Notes: generated from the sequence alone by a model not told the origin. Shown: positions 8,504 to 17,496, numbered from the stretch's first letter. The stretch: 36,350 bases of DNA from Anaerolineales bacterium HSG24 (GCA_030377895.1 JAUCGB010000036.1:1-36350); one strand, 5' to 3'. Made by a program: numbers and translations.

Positions 8504-10939
8504 TCAACGCACTTCAAATAGCAACTCCAACGCATCCGTGCCATCCGAGAGCGGGAGTCGTGCCCCATCAGCCGGATGATACCAGCCGACGCGGAGGGTG
8601 TATGGGCCGGAGGGCGTATTGGCGGGTAGCCAGAGGGCATGGCGATCAATAATCGGCTCGTTGGGGGGCCAGGTTGAGGTGGGGCGACTCCAGTTGACCG
8701 GCTGACCGTCGGTTTGGGCGATGGGCGCGCCAGTCGAGTCGATGAGATGGATGAATAGGTGATAATCTTCGGTGAGGGGCTGGTCGGCCTGCCATGTAAA
8801 CTGGATTGGGAGGCCGTGTCCGGCTTGACCTGTGGGCGAATAGACCAAATTGGTCAGGCGGATGTCGGCAAAACGGGACGATTGAGGTCGGGCATGCTCA
8901 GGTATGTTTGTCGGCAGGGCAAATAATACCAGCCGTTGCTCGTCAATCCAATCCTCCCGCACCCGAAAGCCCTTAGTCAAAAGTTTCTGCTCCACGCCAC
9001 TCTCGGTGGCTGGAATCCAGTTGGGAAGCCACCATATCTGCTCATGCTGGTTAATCAGTTGGTCGAGACGTGAGTCAAGCTCGTCAGAAATGGTCAGTCC
9101 GGCCTGCTGAATTCCTAGCATCTCTGCTTGGCCTTTATATAGTTCGGCCAGAGGCATGGTTAGTTCCGGCTGGTTGTTGATGATCAAATCGTCGGCTTGG
9201 CTGTCTTGATTGAGGATGGTCGTTACCTGCTTGAGTATGTCGGATGGGAGTTGATGGGTATGTACTAACAAACTGTTTAGGCTGACAATCATCAGAATGG
9301 TTGCCATGAAGTTTAGCCGATATGTGTGACGACTGGTCAAAAACAGGTTGACGCTGGTTACAAAAAGATTGGACAGCAAGACGAACAGCAACACCATGTT
9401 CAGCTGACCCTGCCACAGCCAAGCAACATCAAGGCTGTCGAGGCTGATGAATCGCCATGCACCGACAAAAGGTGAGTATGTCCACTCAAAAAAGGTTTGC
9501 GGGGCGAATAAGGGCAAACCACCGTCAAGCAGGCTATTCTGAAATGGGGCAAAGTCGATGGCGACACTGAGCAGTTGCGGAATCAGTCCAAGTAGAAACA
9601 GGCCGACATAGAGCGGGCGTAGTAGCCAGTCGTATGGGATTAGAATAAAACTGGTGGAAAGGCACTGATTTAGATTAGTACTATCCTTATGGGCGATGTT
9701 TTTTTCTGCGTCTCTATGTGAGTGGTCATGGCTCGAATCAGTCTTGAACAGCGCGGCGACGGGGGCTAGAAACATGGCCCAAAAAGGCAGAGTCGGAATC
9801 AGAAAACGCGGCCCCCAAGCGTATCCACCATGCCACATGAACCATTTGCCGTATAGCAGTAGGTGCAGGCCGATAATGCTAACCGCCAACAGCGACTCAG
9901 CCGGAAAACGTCTCCAAAAGGGACGTAACCCGACAATCGACAAGAGCAAAATCGGGCAATAGAGGAACAGTCCCCGCCCCGGACTGATTAGTTGTCCGGC
10001 GATACCTTGCCCTAAAATACCGCTAAAGGTCTCATTGGGTAGGTAGCCGGTGTTGAGCGGGTGACCGTATCGGCTGTAGTTGAAACTGAATAGGAGTAGG
10101 GCTACGGTGGCAAGAGGTAGGATAAAGGCGATGATGCTTGGTAGCCAAGGGGAAAATCTAGTTGGGTTAATACCTGCGAAGTACGTTTTTTTTCTCGCAG
10201 GTGAATGTTTTGCAGGTAAAAGCGGCATTTTTTGATGCAAGCTCCATAGCAGGTACAGGCCAAACAGGGGGATGAATATCGCTTCGGCGTAACGGGAGGC
10301 GACATTCCAAGCCAGCCATAGGCTAGCTAGGAACGTCCAGCCAAGCTGGGGGAGCGAGGATGCAGGCAGGGTGCCTGTGTTCTCGGTTGATTGTCGGAAA
10401 CGCAAGAGACTGTAGGCCGCGCTTAACAACATCAGCCCAGCGAAGGGGTCGCTGAATAACGATTTGGCGTAGGGCCAAGCCAGAGTCGATAGCCCATAGC
10501 TCAGGGCGACGAGTAAGCTGGTTGCCTGATGATAACCAAGGCGGCACAAATAGCTCATCAACAAGACTGCGCTGGTAGTGGTGACTAGGGCATTAAATAG
10601 GAGACTAACGCTGACCATACCCATGTTAGGTAGCATAAAGCCAAGCCAGGTGAGGGGGAGCATGCCCAATGGCACGCCGATGCCTTTGCGGGAGTAGAGC
10701 AGGCCGTCTAAGCCGAAAGTGCCTTGTTGCAGGCCCATCCAGCGGATTTGTTCGATGGGGAGCGAGCCATGTCGCACCAGACTCTCGGCTGTGGCGAACA
10801 TGGCGAGGCCGTCGCTGGCGTTGATGCGGGGCGTGTAGGTAAGCAGGTAGCTCGCTAGTAGAAATAGAAATAGGGCGTATTGAATTGGATATAGCGCGGG
10901 TTGAGATTTCAAGATTAGAGCTAGGGCACAGATTGACAC
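8504..10939 (-). CDS. Large polytopic membrane glycosyltransferase-like protein with C-terminal beta-domain
   Basis: 811 residues starting at GTG 10937-10939; no clear ribosome binding site is seen. The first ~560 residues carry many membrane segments. The first extracytoplasmic loop has NASDGLAMFATAESLV, resembling the acidic-residue loop of GT-C (ArnT/PMT-like) lipid-linked sugar transferases. A soluble region follows, then a C-terminal domain of about 120 residues (from DIRLTNLVYSPTGQ to LELLFEVR) rich in beta structure, often seen in large Chloroflexota membrane proteins. It probably transfers a sugar from a polyprenyl carrier on the outer face of the membrane. A palindromic repeat is carried in frame near residues 242-256 (10171-10214). 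Exact donor and acceptor are unknown. Confidence 0.65.
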   Translation of the reverse strand: MSICALALILKSQPALYPIQYALFLFLLASYLLTYTPRINASDGLAMFATAESLVRHGSLPIEQIRWMGLQQGTFGLDGLLYSRKGIGVPLGMLPLTWLGFMLPNMGMVSVSLLFNALVTTTSAVLLMSYLCRLGYHQATSLLVALSYGLSTLAWPYAKSLFSDPFAGLMLLSAAYSLLRFRQSTENTGTLPASSLPQLGWTFLASLWLAWNVASRYAEAIFIPLFGLYLLWSLHQKMPLLPAKHSPARKKTYFAGINPTRFSPWLPSIIAFILPLATVALLLFSFNYSRYGHPLNTGYLPNETFSGILGQGIAGQLISPGRGLFLYCPILLLSIVGLRPFWRRFPAESLLAVSIIGLHLLLYGKWFMWHGGYAWGPRFLIPTLPFWAMFLAPVAALFKTDSSHDHSHRDAEKNIAHKDSTNLNQCLSTSFILIPYDWLLRPLYVGLFLLGLIPQLLSVAIDFAPFQNSLLDGGLPLFAPQTFFEWTYSPFVGAWRFISLDSLDVAWLWQGQLNMVLLFVLLSNLFVTSVNLFLTSRHTYRLNFMATILMIVSLNSLLVHTHQLPSDILKQVTTILNQDSQADDLIINNQPELTMPLAELYKGQAEMLGIQQAGLTISDELDSRLDQLINQHEQIWWLPNWIPATESGVEQKLLTKGFRVREDWIDEQRLVLFALPTNIPEHARPQSSRFADIRLTNLVYSPTGQAGHGLPIQFTWQADQPLTEDYHLFIHLIDSTGAPIAQTDGQPVNWSRPTSTWPPNEPIIDRHALWLPANTPSGPYTLRVGWYHPADGARLPLSDGTDALELLFEVR
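10171..10214. repeat. Palindromic repeat inside a coding region
   Basis: ACCTGCGA and its complement TCGCAGGT bracket a T-rich loop, and a further GCAGGT lies downstream. The stretch is read in frame within the 811-residue membrane protein, encoding roughly HSPARKKTYFAG between membrane segments. It resembles in style the GCAAGTT/AACTTGC hairpins found elsewhere in this window, though not in exact sequence. Confidence 0.45.
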
Positions 10940-11151
10940 GGATAATACAAAAATCTGAGTTTATCAGCGTTTACCTGTGTCAGCCAAGAATTTTGGCCTA
11001 TTATAAATCTTGCTGGAGGTAAAGCAAGTTGAGGTGACAAGATGGTAGTGGATTACGATTGGGTAGTATCGCCACAAACATGAGGCGATTTTGAGGCTAT
11101 TTATTGTTACAATGGAATCATAAGGTTGTAATTTTTCTAGAGGATAGTGTG

Positions 11152-11361
11152 ATGGCTAAGAAACTTACCGTTTTACTCGATTGGTTTATCAAGAATCAGG
11201 ATGATACATCAGAAAATAACCCGTTTGGACCTGAAATGGTTCGGATAGAGCAGGAGTTAGAAGTTTCTATCAAGGCAATGTTGCTTGAACAGTGCAATAC
11301 CAAACCAGTCAATGGTTGCTTACTCACTGAATGGCAGGCTTTGCTCGATTTGGCGGCGTAA
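11152..11361 (+). CDS. Small hypothetical protein (69 aa)
   Basis: An open frame starting at ATG 11152, with AGAGGAT about 8 nt upstream. The product (MAKKLTVLLDWFIKNQ...) is mixed-charge, without signal peptide, membrane segment or Cys motif. A TTG at 11104 in the same frame would add 16 residues but has no ribosome binding site. I do not recognise a family. A short alpha-type repeat element begins 3 nt after the stop. Confidence 0.5.
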   Translation: MAKKLTVLLDWFIKNQDDTSENNPFGPEMVRIEQELEVSIKAMLLEQCNTKPVNGCLLTEWQALLDLAA

Positions 11362-11364
11362 AGT

Positions 11365-11415
11365 CTCAGTACCCGACAGAAAAGTTAGCCACTTTGTTGG
11401 GTAGCGGGTAGCAAG
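11365..11415. repeat. Alpha element, internally deleted short copy
   Basis: This 51-bp unit consists only of the two ends of the alpha family: CTCAGTACCCGACAGAAAAG at the left and GGGTAGCAAG at the right. The palindromic CACAGAG-rich core found in the copies at 13888, 17248 and 21191 is absent. No target-site duplication is visible. Confidence 0.65.
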
Positions 11416-11433
11416 AACTTAATGAGATTTCAT

Positions 11434-12507
11434 TCACCACTGCACCAAACAACATTCAATCGTCAAGCCGGGGCCGAAGGTCATCAGCAAACCATAGTCT
11501 CCTGTTTGGGGTTGACCTTGGTTTACAATCTCCTCTAAGACAAAAAATATGGTAGCTGATGACATATTGCCGTACCGTTTTAAGACCAAACGAGCGTAGC
11601 GCAAATCATCATCGATCAGTCCTAATGATTCGCCCACATAGTCGATGATTCTAGCTCCGCCGGGATGGATGCCCCAGAAACGAATCTGGGATTGCGGTAA
11701 CTTTATTTGCTCCAAAAACTGGTCGATGATGCCTCTAATTTCACGGCGTAATAGCTTGGCGACTTTGGTCGATAGGTTGATTTGGAAACCAGTGTCGGAC
11801 AGGTGTACTCCCATAAAATCGGGTGCTTGATAGAAGTTGTAGCTCATGGTCTCTAACAGTTTGGGGAAGCTGACATGAGAGCCACTCCGATTCCGATTTC
11901 GATTCCGATTCTCAATGATAGCCCCGCCCAAACCGTCGGCAAAAATCGCTCCAGCAATCATATTATCAAGTTTACCGCCATGCTGAAAATGGATCATGCA
12001 CAGTTCGACGGAGATGATCAGCACTCGGCTGTTGGGTCGAGCGGCTAGTTCGAGCATAGCTCGGTCAAAGCCAGTTAATCCAGCATGACAACCCATGCCG
12101 ATGAGCGCGCTCCGGCGTAGAGTAGGTTTCATGCCCAACTCTGCGGCCAAAGCCATCTCTAGGCCGGGAGTGTCGAGGCCAGTGCAGGAGATGAGGATAA
12201 AATGGTCAATATCGGTGGGGACGAGGTGGGCCTGTTCCAGCAGACAGGTAATCAACTGTTTGGCGAGGGGGTGAGCCGTTTGCAAGTAGAGGTCGTTCCG
12301 CTTTTGCGCGCTTGGCTCATCGACCAAAAACTGAGACTCGGCAAAAACACTGTAGCGAGTCTCGATTTCGGAGGCAGCAAAAATCGCTCTAGCCCGATGG
12401 CTCTTAATCAACGGTGCTAACCAACGATCATGCAGGGTCATCTGCTCATGCTGATGGGGAGGCAGTTGGGTGGCGAGCGCGGTAATAGTTGGAAACATAG
12501 AAATCAT
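11434..12507 (-). CDS. Type III polyketide synthase (chalcone/stilbene synthase-like)
   Basis: 357 residues, the usual size for a bacterial type III PKS. The Cys-His-Asn catalytic triad is visible: C140 in LIGMGCHAG, H281 in WGIHPGG and N314 in YGNMSSAT. The C-terminal FGPGLTIE motif is also present. The enzyme would act as a cytosolic homodimer condensing an acyl-CoA starter with malonyl-CoA units into a pyrone, resorcinol or alkylresorcinol-type product. No tailoring methyltransferase or oxidase lies beside it, so the product cannot be predicted. Residues 201-207 are RNRNRNR, encoded by a short tandem repeat in a region that is normally a surface loop. Start ATG 12507; a second Met lies three codons in. 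Confidence 0.88.
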   Translation of the reverse strand: MISMFPTITALATQLPPHQHEQMTLHDRWLAPLIKSHRARAIFAASEIETRYSVFAESQFLVDEPSAQKRNDLYLQTAHPLAKQLITCLLEQAHLVPTDIDHFILISCTGLDTPGLEMALAAELGMKPTLRRSALIGMGCHAGLTGFDRAMLELAARPNSRVLIISVELCMIHFQHGGKLDNMIAGAIFADGLGGAIIENRNRNRNRSGSHVSFPKLLETMSYNFYQAPDFMGVHLSDTGFQINLSTKVAKLLRREIRGIIDQFLEQIKLPQSQIRFWGIHPGGARIIDYVGESLGLIDDDLRYARLVLKRYGNMSSATIFFVLEEIVNQGQPQTGDYGLLMTFGPGLTIECCLVQW

Positions 12508-12689
12508 ACGGTTATGGCGGATAATTCAGTTTCGTTTATAACATATCCCGGTTGCTTTGTCAAGAGAGGTTTTGGCGAGAGTTACGCGTTACGTGATTGG
12601 GGATAAACTTCTGATTAATTAATGCTCATTCCTAAATGAAGAAGAGGCGAGGGGATTTCCTCTTACTTCTTTTGTGTATTACAATTGTA
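12508..12689. other. Divergent intergenic region, no gene seen
   Basis: This part of the spacer between the polyketide synthase and hemC holds no convincing gene. A weak purine/pyrimidine inverted repeat (GAAGAAGAGG ... CCTCTTACTTC) lies near 12638-12670. It probably contains the polyketide synthase promoter, but no clear -10/-35 pair was found. Confidence 0.4.
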
Positions 12690-12876
12690 CTGATGCTAAC
12701 TTTTTCTTTGGTTTAGCCGGAATCAACACTACAACGGATACTTACTACGGAACGGATGGTTTTCATCCGCATATAATTACTGTAAACGATAAAAAATCTC
12801 ATTATTGGCGAAATATATCTATTGAGTTTTGAAGTATCCGCTGTAGTGTTCCCGCCAAAGACTTCGTTAGCATCAG
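12690..12876 (+). repeat. Beta element (MITE-like), copy 1
   Basis: A 187-bp non-coding element bounded by perfect 11-bp inverted ends CTGATGCTAAC / GTTAGCATCAG; the inverted similarity extends inward past ACAACGGATAC. It is more than 90% identical by eye to the reverse complement of the element at 30579-30866 once that copy's insertion is removed. No target duplication is visible at this copy. Its right end is 28 nt from the hemC ATG. Confidence 0.8.
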
Positions 12877-12904
12877 TTTCCTTCATTGAGGATAATTGAA
12901 CTGT

Positions 12905-13837
12905 ATGAAACTGATTATTGGCTCTCGAAAATCAACGCTGGCCCAAACCCAAACCAACATGGTCAAACAGATGTTGCTGACCCGTTGGCCTGAATTGACG
13001 GTTGAGATTGACCTGATTGATACGCGGGGCGATTTGAATCGAACCGACCCGTTGCCCGAAATAGGGGGTAAAGGGCTGTTTACGTTAGAGTTGGAAGATG
13101 CCTTACGCACTGGACGGATTGATTTGGCCGTGCATAGCCTGAAAGATTTACCTGTTGAAGATAGCCCCGATTTGGCTGTCGTGGCAATCCCCACCCGAGC
13201 CGCGGCGCAGGACATGTTAGTCTCCCGTCAGGCTCAAACAATTGCCCAACTACCCAAAAATGCCGTTGTCGGGACGAGCAGTCGCCGACGAGCGGCGCAG
13301 ATATTGGTTCTGCGTCCCGATGTAACCATCAGAGATATTCGGGGCAATGTTGACACTCGCCTACGGAAGTTAGATGATCCCGACCAAGTATATGACGCGA
13401 TTCTACTGGCCCAAGCGGGTCTTGACCGACTCGGTTACAAGTTAGAGCATGCCCATCCCCTGCCTCTTGAGCAGATGCTTCCGGCTCCGGGTCAAGGAGC
13501 GTTGGGGATTCAGGGGCGGACGGATGATACGCGGGTCAACCCCTATCTACAGGCTCTTGATGACCCTGTGACTCGCAGTCAGGTTACGGCAGAGCGGGCA
13601 TTTTTGAATAGTTTGGGAGGGGGGTGTTCCCTACCTGTGGGAGCATGGGCCACCATGTCGGATGACCGGATTACGCTACAGGGCATGGTTGCTAGTCTCG
13701 ATGGCAAAACGGTCATTAAGATAGAGGATGACGCGCCAATTGTTGAGGCGGAGCAGTTGGGTCGGAAAGTGGCTCAAAATGCGATTGATCAAGGGGCTAC
13801 GGCGTTGTTGGAGATTTGGGGGCCGAGTATAGGATAA
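12905..13837 (+). CDS. hemC: Porphobilinogen deaminase (hydroxymethylbilane synthase)
   Basis: 310 residues, the normal length. It joins four porphobilinogens into hydroxymethylbilane in tetrapyrrole synthesis in the cytosol. Visible motifs are the N-terminal GSRKSTLA, catalytic D81 in HSLKDLP, GTSSRRRAAQ, and the dipyrromethane cofactor-attaching C241 in GGGCSLPVG. ATG 12905 is used, but a TTG at 12896 lies 5 nt after a GAGGA site and could be the real start, adding MNC. No other haem gene is adjacent. The beta element ends just upstream, so the promoter must be within or beyond it. Confidence 0.92.
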   Translation: MKLIIGSRKSTLAQTQTNMVKQMLLTRWPELTVEIDLIDTRGDLNRTDPLPEIGGKGLFTLELEDALRTGRIDLAVHSLKDLPVEDSPDLAVVAIPTRAAAQDMLVSRQAQTIAQLPKNAVVGTSSRRRAAQILVLRPDVTIRDIRGNVDTRLRKLDDPDQVYDAILLAQAGLDRLGYKLEHAHPLPLEQMLPAPGQGALGIQGRTDDTRVNPYLQALDDPVTRSQVTAERAFLNSLGGGCSLPVGAWATMSDDRITLQGMVASLDGKTVIKIEDDAPIVEAEQLGRKVAQNAIDQGATALLEIWGPSIG

Positions 13838-13887
13838 TCCAGCATAAGTAGTAATAAGATGCTCGTAGCAAATCCGTGTCTTAGCCC

Positions 13888-14051
13888 CTCAGTACCCGAC
13901 AGAAAAGTTAGCCAAAACTAATTAGCACAGAGTTTCACAGAGGAACACAGAGTTTCACAGAGAAAAAGCGAATTATTTTTCCCTCTGTGCCCTCTGTGAA
14001 ACTCTGTGTTCCTGTTTTAGCCTTCCCTAAACCACTTTGTCGGGTAGCAAG
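13888..14051 (+). repeat. Alpha element with 9-bp target duplication
   Basis: A 164-bp non-coding element bounded by CTCAGTACCCGACA and TGTCGGGTAGCAAG, flanked by a perfect 9-bp direct repeat TCTTAGCCC (13879-13887 and 14052-14060). The core is a long imperfect hairpin of CACAGAG/CTCTGTG units. It fills most of the 326-bp hemC-moeA spacer; nothing else is recognised there. Confidence 0.85.
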
Positions 14052-14163
14052 TCTTAGCCCGAAAATCGCCGAGTTCGATGAATCGACGAACTTTTTCAAA
14101 AATCAAAGAGTATTCGCTTTTCGCCTTGACGAACTTTAAGGCTTATGGCATACTACAGCCTGT

Positions 14164-15435
14164 ATGAAGAAACAGTCCGAACAACCCACTCGTTTAATAA
14201 CGATAGAGCAGGCACTCAGCCAGATTTTAAGCAACATTACCCCAGTTGAGATGGAGAATGTCCCGCTGACTCAAGCCTGGGGGCGAGTCGTGGCAACCTC
14301 AATCGTCTCCTCGTCTAATGTTCCCCCATTTGCTAATTCGGCCATGGACGGGTATGCGGTACTTGCGGAAGACACCCAATCGGCCAGGCCTGATACACCT
14401 GTACAACTAACTATTGTGGAAAATATTCCGGCAGGCGTGTCTCCGATGAAGACGGTTGTGTCTCAAACCACCAGCCGGATTATGACTGGCGCGCCCATGC
14501 CTGCTGGATCCGATGCGGTGATTCGCTTTGAGGAGACGAGCGAGTATATCAACACCCACACCGTTGCTGATGGGCGGGTACTGATTTATCAGCCGGTTCA
14601 GCAGGGTGATAATGTCCGCTTGGCTGGTGAGGATATTCAGACGGGGCAGGTGTTGCTAGAGCTAGGTCAACGCTTACGTCCGCAGGAAATTGGAGTGATT
14701 GCCGCCATTGGACAGGCGCAGGTGTCGGTGTTTCGACGGCCTAAAGTGGCGATTTTGGCAACGGGTGACGAACTAGTTGAGTTGGATGAGCCAATGACGG
14801 CAGGCAAAATTCGTAACTCAAACGAGTATGCCCAAGTAGCATTGGTGCAAAAGTATGGCGGCCAGCCGATTATGTTAGGTATTGCCCGCGACAATGTAGC
14901 TGACTTGACCGCTAAAATTAGAATGGGTTTAGCCGAAAATGTTGATCTGTTTCTGACCTCGGCTGGAGTCTCCGTGGGTGATTTTGATGTGGTCAAGCAT
15001 GTCTTAGCTACCGAGGGAGAGATGACCTTTTGGCAGGTCGCTATCAAGCCCGGTAAGCCATTGGCCTTTGGTTATTTGGATGATGGTCTGCCTTTGCTGG
15101 GCCTACCGGGTAACCCCGTGGCCGCCATGATTGCCTTTGAAGTCTTCGCTCGTCCGGCTTTGCTGAAATTGGCTGGTTTATCAAACTGGCAACCGCGCAC
15201 TCAGCAAGCCACCTTGGCCGAAGATGTGACTAACAGTGGCCGTCGTCACTATATGCGGGCCGTCGTCACCGAAACCGACGAGGGGTATCAGGTCAGCACG
15301 CGAGGCAGTGGCGTGCGAGTGCAAGGCTCAGGGATTTTGACTTCCATGGTTTGGGCCAATGGGCTGGTCGTTGTACCGGAGTCAGTTACGCGTATAGCCG
15401 CGGGAGAGACGGTTACGGTCTGGTTGTTGGATTGA
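14164..15435 (+). CDS. moeA: Molybdopterin molybdenumtransferase MoeA
   Basis: 423 residues, normal for MoeA, which inserts molybdate into adenylylated molybdopterin. Recognisable parts are PPFANSAMDGYAV (about 54-66), the MTGAPMPAGSDAV segment, the MoCF-like domain with LATGDELVE and TSAGVSVGDFD, and LPGNPVAAM, followed by the small C-terminal domain ending VTVWLLD. ATG 14164 has no obvious Shine-Dalgarno. The next gene starts 20 nt downstream but is far more AT-rich and unrelated in function, so an operon link is doubtful. Confidence 0.92.
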   Translation: MKKQSEQPTRLITIEQALSQILSNITPVEMENVPLTQAWGRVVATSIVSSSNVPPFANSAMDGYAVLAEDTQSARPDTPVQLTIVENIPAGVSPMKTVVSQTTSRIMTGAPMPAGSDAVIRFEETSEYINTHTVADGRVLIYQPVQQGDNVRLAGEDIQTGQVLLELGQRLRPQEIGVIAAIGQAQVSVFRRPKVAILATGDELVELDEPMTAGKIRNSNEYAQVALVQKYGGQPIMLGIARDNVADLTAKIRMGLAENVDLFLTSAGVSVGDFDVVKHVLATEGEMTFWQVAIKPGKPLAFGYLDDGLPLLGLPGNPVAAMIAFEVFARPALLKLAGLSNWQPRTQQATLAEDVTNSGRRHYMRAVVTETDEGYQVSTRGSGVRVQGSGILTSMVWANGLVVVPESVTRIAAGETVTVWLLD

Positions 15436-15455
15436 ATCGGGTATTTATTCTTTTT

Positions 15456-16946
15456 ATGCAACAATTATCTTTTTTTCAAGACACTGAAACTTATACGAGT
15501 TTGGCTCGGAATAGCTTTTCACATGATGGTGTTTGTGCCGAAATGGCTCGAATAGCTTTAGATGAAAGGTACGCTCACCTTTTAGAGGAAACAGACAAGT
15601 TTAATCGTCAACTTGTTAGTTTTCAGGCGAATAAAACAGAAGTTTTGCATAGCTGGATGAAATATCGAGAAGGTTTTTCGGCTAACTTGGTTGAACTGTT
15701 AATCAAAGAGTTAGAGGTTGAATCTGGAGATGTTATTCTTGACCCCTTTGCTGGTTCTGCGACAACATTGTTGGAAGCAAAGATGATGGGTATCAATGCT
15801 GTTGGTATTGAGCTTTTACCCCATTGTCATTTAGCTTGGGAAGCCAAATCAAGGGCCTTTGATTACAACTTAGATGAATTACGGTCTATTAGAGGGCTGA
15901 TAGAACAAACTATTCCTCCCGAAACGGATGAAAAGTTCCAGCATTTGAAGATTACCGAAACCGCCTTTTCTTCACAAATGGAAAAGGATTTGATGGCGTA
16001 TACCTATTGGTTTGAAACATTGGATGTTGACCAGAATACAAAATTATTATGCAAATTTCTCTTAGCAAGCCTATTAGAAGAAATTAGTTACACTAGAAAA
16101 GACGGCCAATATTTACGTTGGGATAGCCGAGCAGATAAAATTCGCAAAAATAATAAAAAACGGATTATTCAGGGCAAAAAACCACTTAACGGTATAAATA
16201 AAGGCACGTTGCCGGATATTAAGCAAGTTCTACTTGAGCGACTTAATAGAATTATTATAGACATCGCTAAACTCAAAAATGACCCACCCCTACTAAGTCA
16301 TCAAAATTTAATTGAGGGTAACACCCTTTATACGTTGCCAACTGTAGCGGCTAATAAATTTTCTGCCGTTATCACATCACCTCCTTATGCGAATAGATAC
16401 GATTATACTAGAACTTATGCCCTTGAATTGGCTTATTTAGGAGTGTATGATGAGATTTTTAATTTGCGACAATCTCAACTTTCATGTACTGTAGAAAACA
16501 AATCCAAAGTGGGTAAATTAGAAGCACATTATCAATCTATTGGATGTCATAATCGGTATAAACAAATATTGGACATTGTTGAGAGTAATCTTGCACTCGC
16601 TGAGATCAATATTGCCTTGTCAAAAAGAAACGAGCGAGGTGATGTTAATAATCGAGGCATCTTAACAATGATTAACCAGTATTTTACAGAATTAACATTC
16701 ATTTTTGCAGAATTATATCGAGTATGTTGTACTGGTGCCGGGGTGGTGTTTGTTAATGATAATGTCCGATATGCAGGTGAAGTAATTCCTGTTGATACAT
16801 TAAGCACAAATTTAGCCGAACAGTTTGGATTTATACCCCACAAAATTTATGTTTTACCCCAACGCAAAGGCAATAGTAGCCAACAAATGGGAAAATTTGG
16901 TCGTGAGCCACTTCGTAAAAGTATTACAATTTGGAAAAAACCATAA
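15456..16946 (+). CDS. DNA methyltransferase of a type II restriction-modification system (probable N4-cytosine)
   Basis: 496 residues. The SAM-binding motif I DPFAGSATTLLEAK (96-109) and the acidic GIEL strand precede a ~190-residue central region, then the catalytic motif IV TSPPY (307-311) with NRYDYTRTYALELA. SPPY is typical of N4-cytosine enzymes and the motif order I-then-IV with an intervening domain is alpha-like. ATG 15456 is the chosen start because an upstream extension would run 35 codons into moeA. The gene is markedly more AT-rich than moeA, which suggests acquisition. A short restriction-enzyme-like fragment follows, so the methyltransferase may now be an orphan. Confidence 0.8.
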   Translation: MQQLSFFQDTETYTSLARNSFSHDGVCAEMARIALDERYAHLLEETDKFNRQLVSFQANKTEVLHSWMKYREGFSANLVELLIKELEVESGDVILDPFAGSATTLLEAKMMGINAVGIELLPHCHLAWEAKSRAFDYNLDELRSIRGLIEQTIPPETDEKFQHLKITETAFSSQMEKDLMAYTYWFETLDVDQNTKLLCKFLLASLLEEISYTRKDGQYLRWDSRADKIRKNNKKRIIQGKKPLNGINKGTLPDIKQVLLERLNRIIIDIAKLKNDPPLLSHQNLIEGNTLYTLPTVAANKFSAVITSPPYANRYDYTRTYALELAYLGVYDEIFNLRQSQLSCTVENKSKVGKLEAHYQSIGCHNRYKQILDIVESNLALAEINIALSKRNERGDVNNRGILTMINQYFTELTFIFAELYRVCCTGAGVVFVNDNVRYAGEVIPVDTLSTNLAEQFGFIPHKIYVLPQRKGNSSQQMGKFGREPLRKSITIWKKP

Positions 16947-16963
16947 CCGACGAGTTCAATGTT

Positions 16964-17239
16964 ATGACTACCAGTAAAAAACGAACATGGTCGATAGACC
17001 AACTTGCAAAAAGTGAGTTTTTTCACCAAAAACTTCATGAGTGGAGGTTGATAGAAGTTGCTCAACAAATTGACCAAATCAAAGGTGAAACGTTGAATTG
17101 GGATAGAACAAGCCTTGAAATTTCTCAGCAGGCATGGAATAAGATAATTCACAGAGGAGTTAATTACTGGTTTACAGTAGAAGAAATTCTGGAAAATCAA
17201 GGTAAACGAAATGAGTTTTTTGAAATTTTGAAACTCTAA
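16964..17239 (+). pseudogene. Probable N-terminal remnant of an XcyI-like restriction endonuclease
   Basis: 91 residues starting 18 nt after the methyltransferase stop. The sequence (SEFFHQKLHEWRLIEV..., LEISQQAWNKIIHRG..., VEEILENQ) reads like the N-terminal part of the XcyI (CCCGGG) restriction endonuclease family, which pairs with N4-cytosine methyltransferases; full enzymes are roughly three times longer. This is recognition by eye. The stop codon is original sequence: removing the following alpha element and one copy of its target duplication leaves the TAA intact, so truncation was not caused by that insertion. It could instead be a short unrelated protein. Confidence 0.45.
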
Positions 17240-17247
17240 TGATATAT

Positions 17248-17430
17248 CTTGTTACCCGACAGACTTGTTTAGGAAAGGCTAAAAACGGTAACACAGAGAT
17301 TCACAGAGATTCACAGAGATACACAGAGGAAAAATAAATCTCTTTTTTAAAAAACTCTGTGAAACTCTGTGTTCCTCTGTGAATCTCTGTGTTAATTAGT
17401 CTAGGCTAAGAATTTTTGTCGGGTAGTAAG
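17248..17430 (+). repeat. Alpha element with 9-bp target duplication
   Basis: A 183-bp element bounded by CTTGTTACCCGACA and TGTCGGGTAGTAAG, flanked by the perfect direct repeat ATGATATAT (17239-17247 and 17431-17439). The core is a long hairpin of CACAGAGATT and CTCTGTG repeats. It separates the restriction-modification remnant from the DsbA-family gene and could terminate or pause transcription. Confidence 0.87.
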
Positions 17431-17463
17431 ATGATATATTCTAGAAATTTGATGTGATAAATG

Positions 17464-17496
17464 TATAATTATAAAATAAATATTAAACAAGAGGTG
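17464..17496 (+). promoter_or_regulatory. -10 box and ribosome binding site of the DsbA-family gene
   Basis: A perfect TATAAT (17464-17469) lies 35 nt before the start codon; no matching -35 is evident. GAGGTG (17491-17496) is a good Shine-Dalgarno 8 nt before ATG 17505. The translation signal of this gene therefore looks intact despite the in-frame UGA further on. Confidence 0.45.

Noticed and set aside
11104..11151. TTG start for the small ORF near 11.1 kb
   Set aside because: No ribosome binding site; ATG 11152 has one.
13920..14010. CRISPR array from repeated CACAGAG units
   Set aside because: Repeats are short, irregular and palindromic without spacers; they are the core of an alpha element.
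15351..15455. Extension of the DNA methyltransferase upstream into moeA
   Set aside because: The added 35 residues overlap the conserved end of MoeA in another frame and look like translated MoeA shadow; ATG 15456 fits better.
17239..17247. Alpha insertion as the cause of truncation of the restriction-enzyme-like frame
   Set aside because: Removing the element and one copy of the duplication restores a sequence that still contains the TAA stop.
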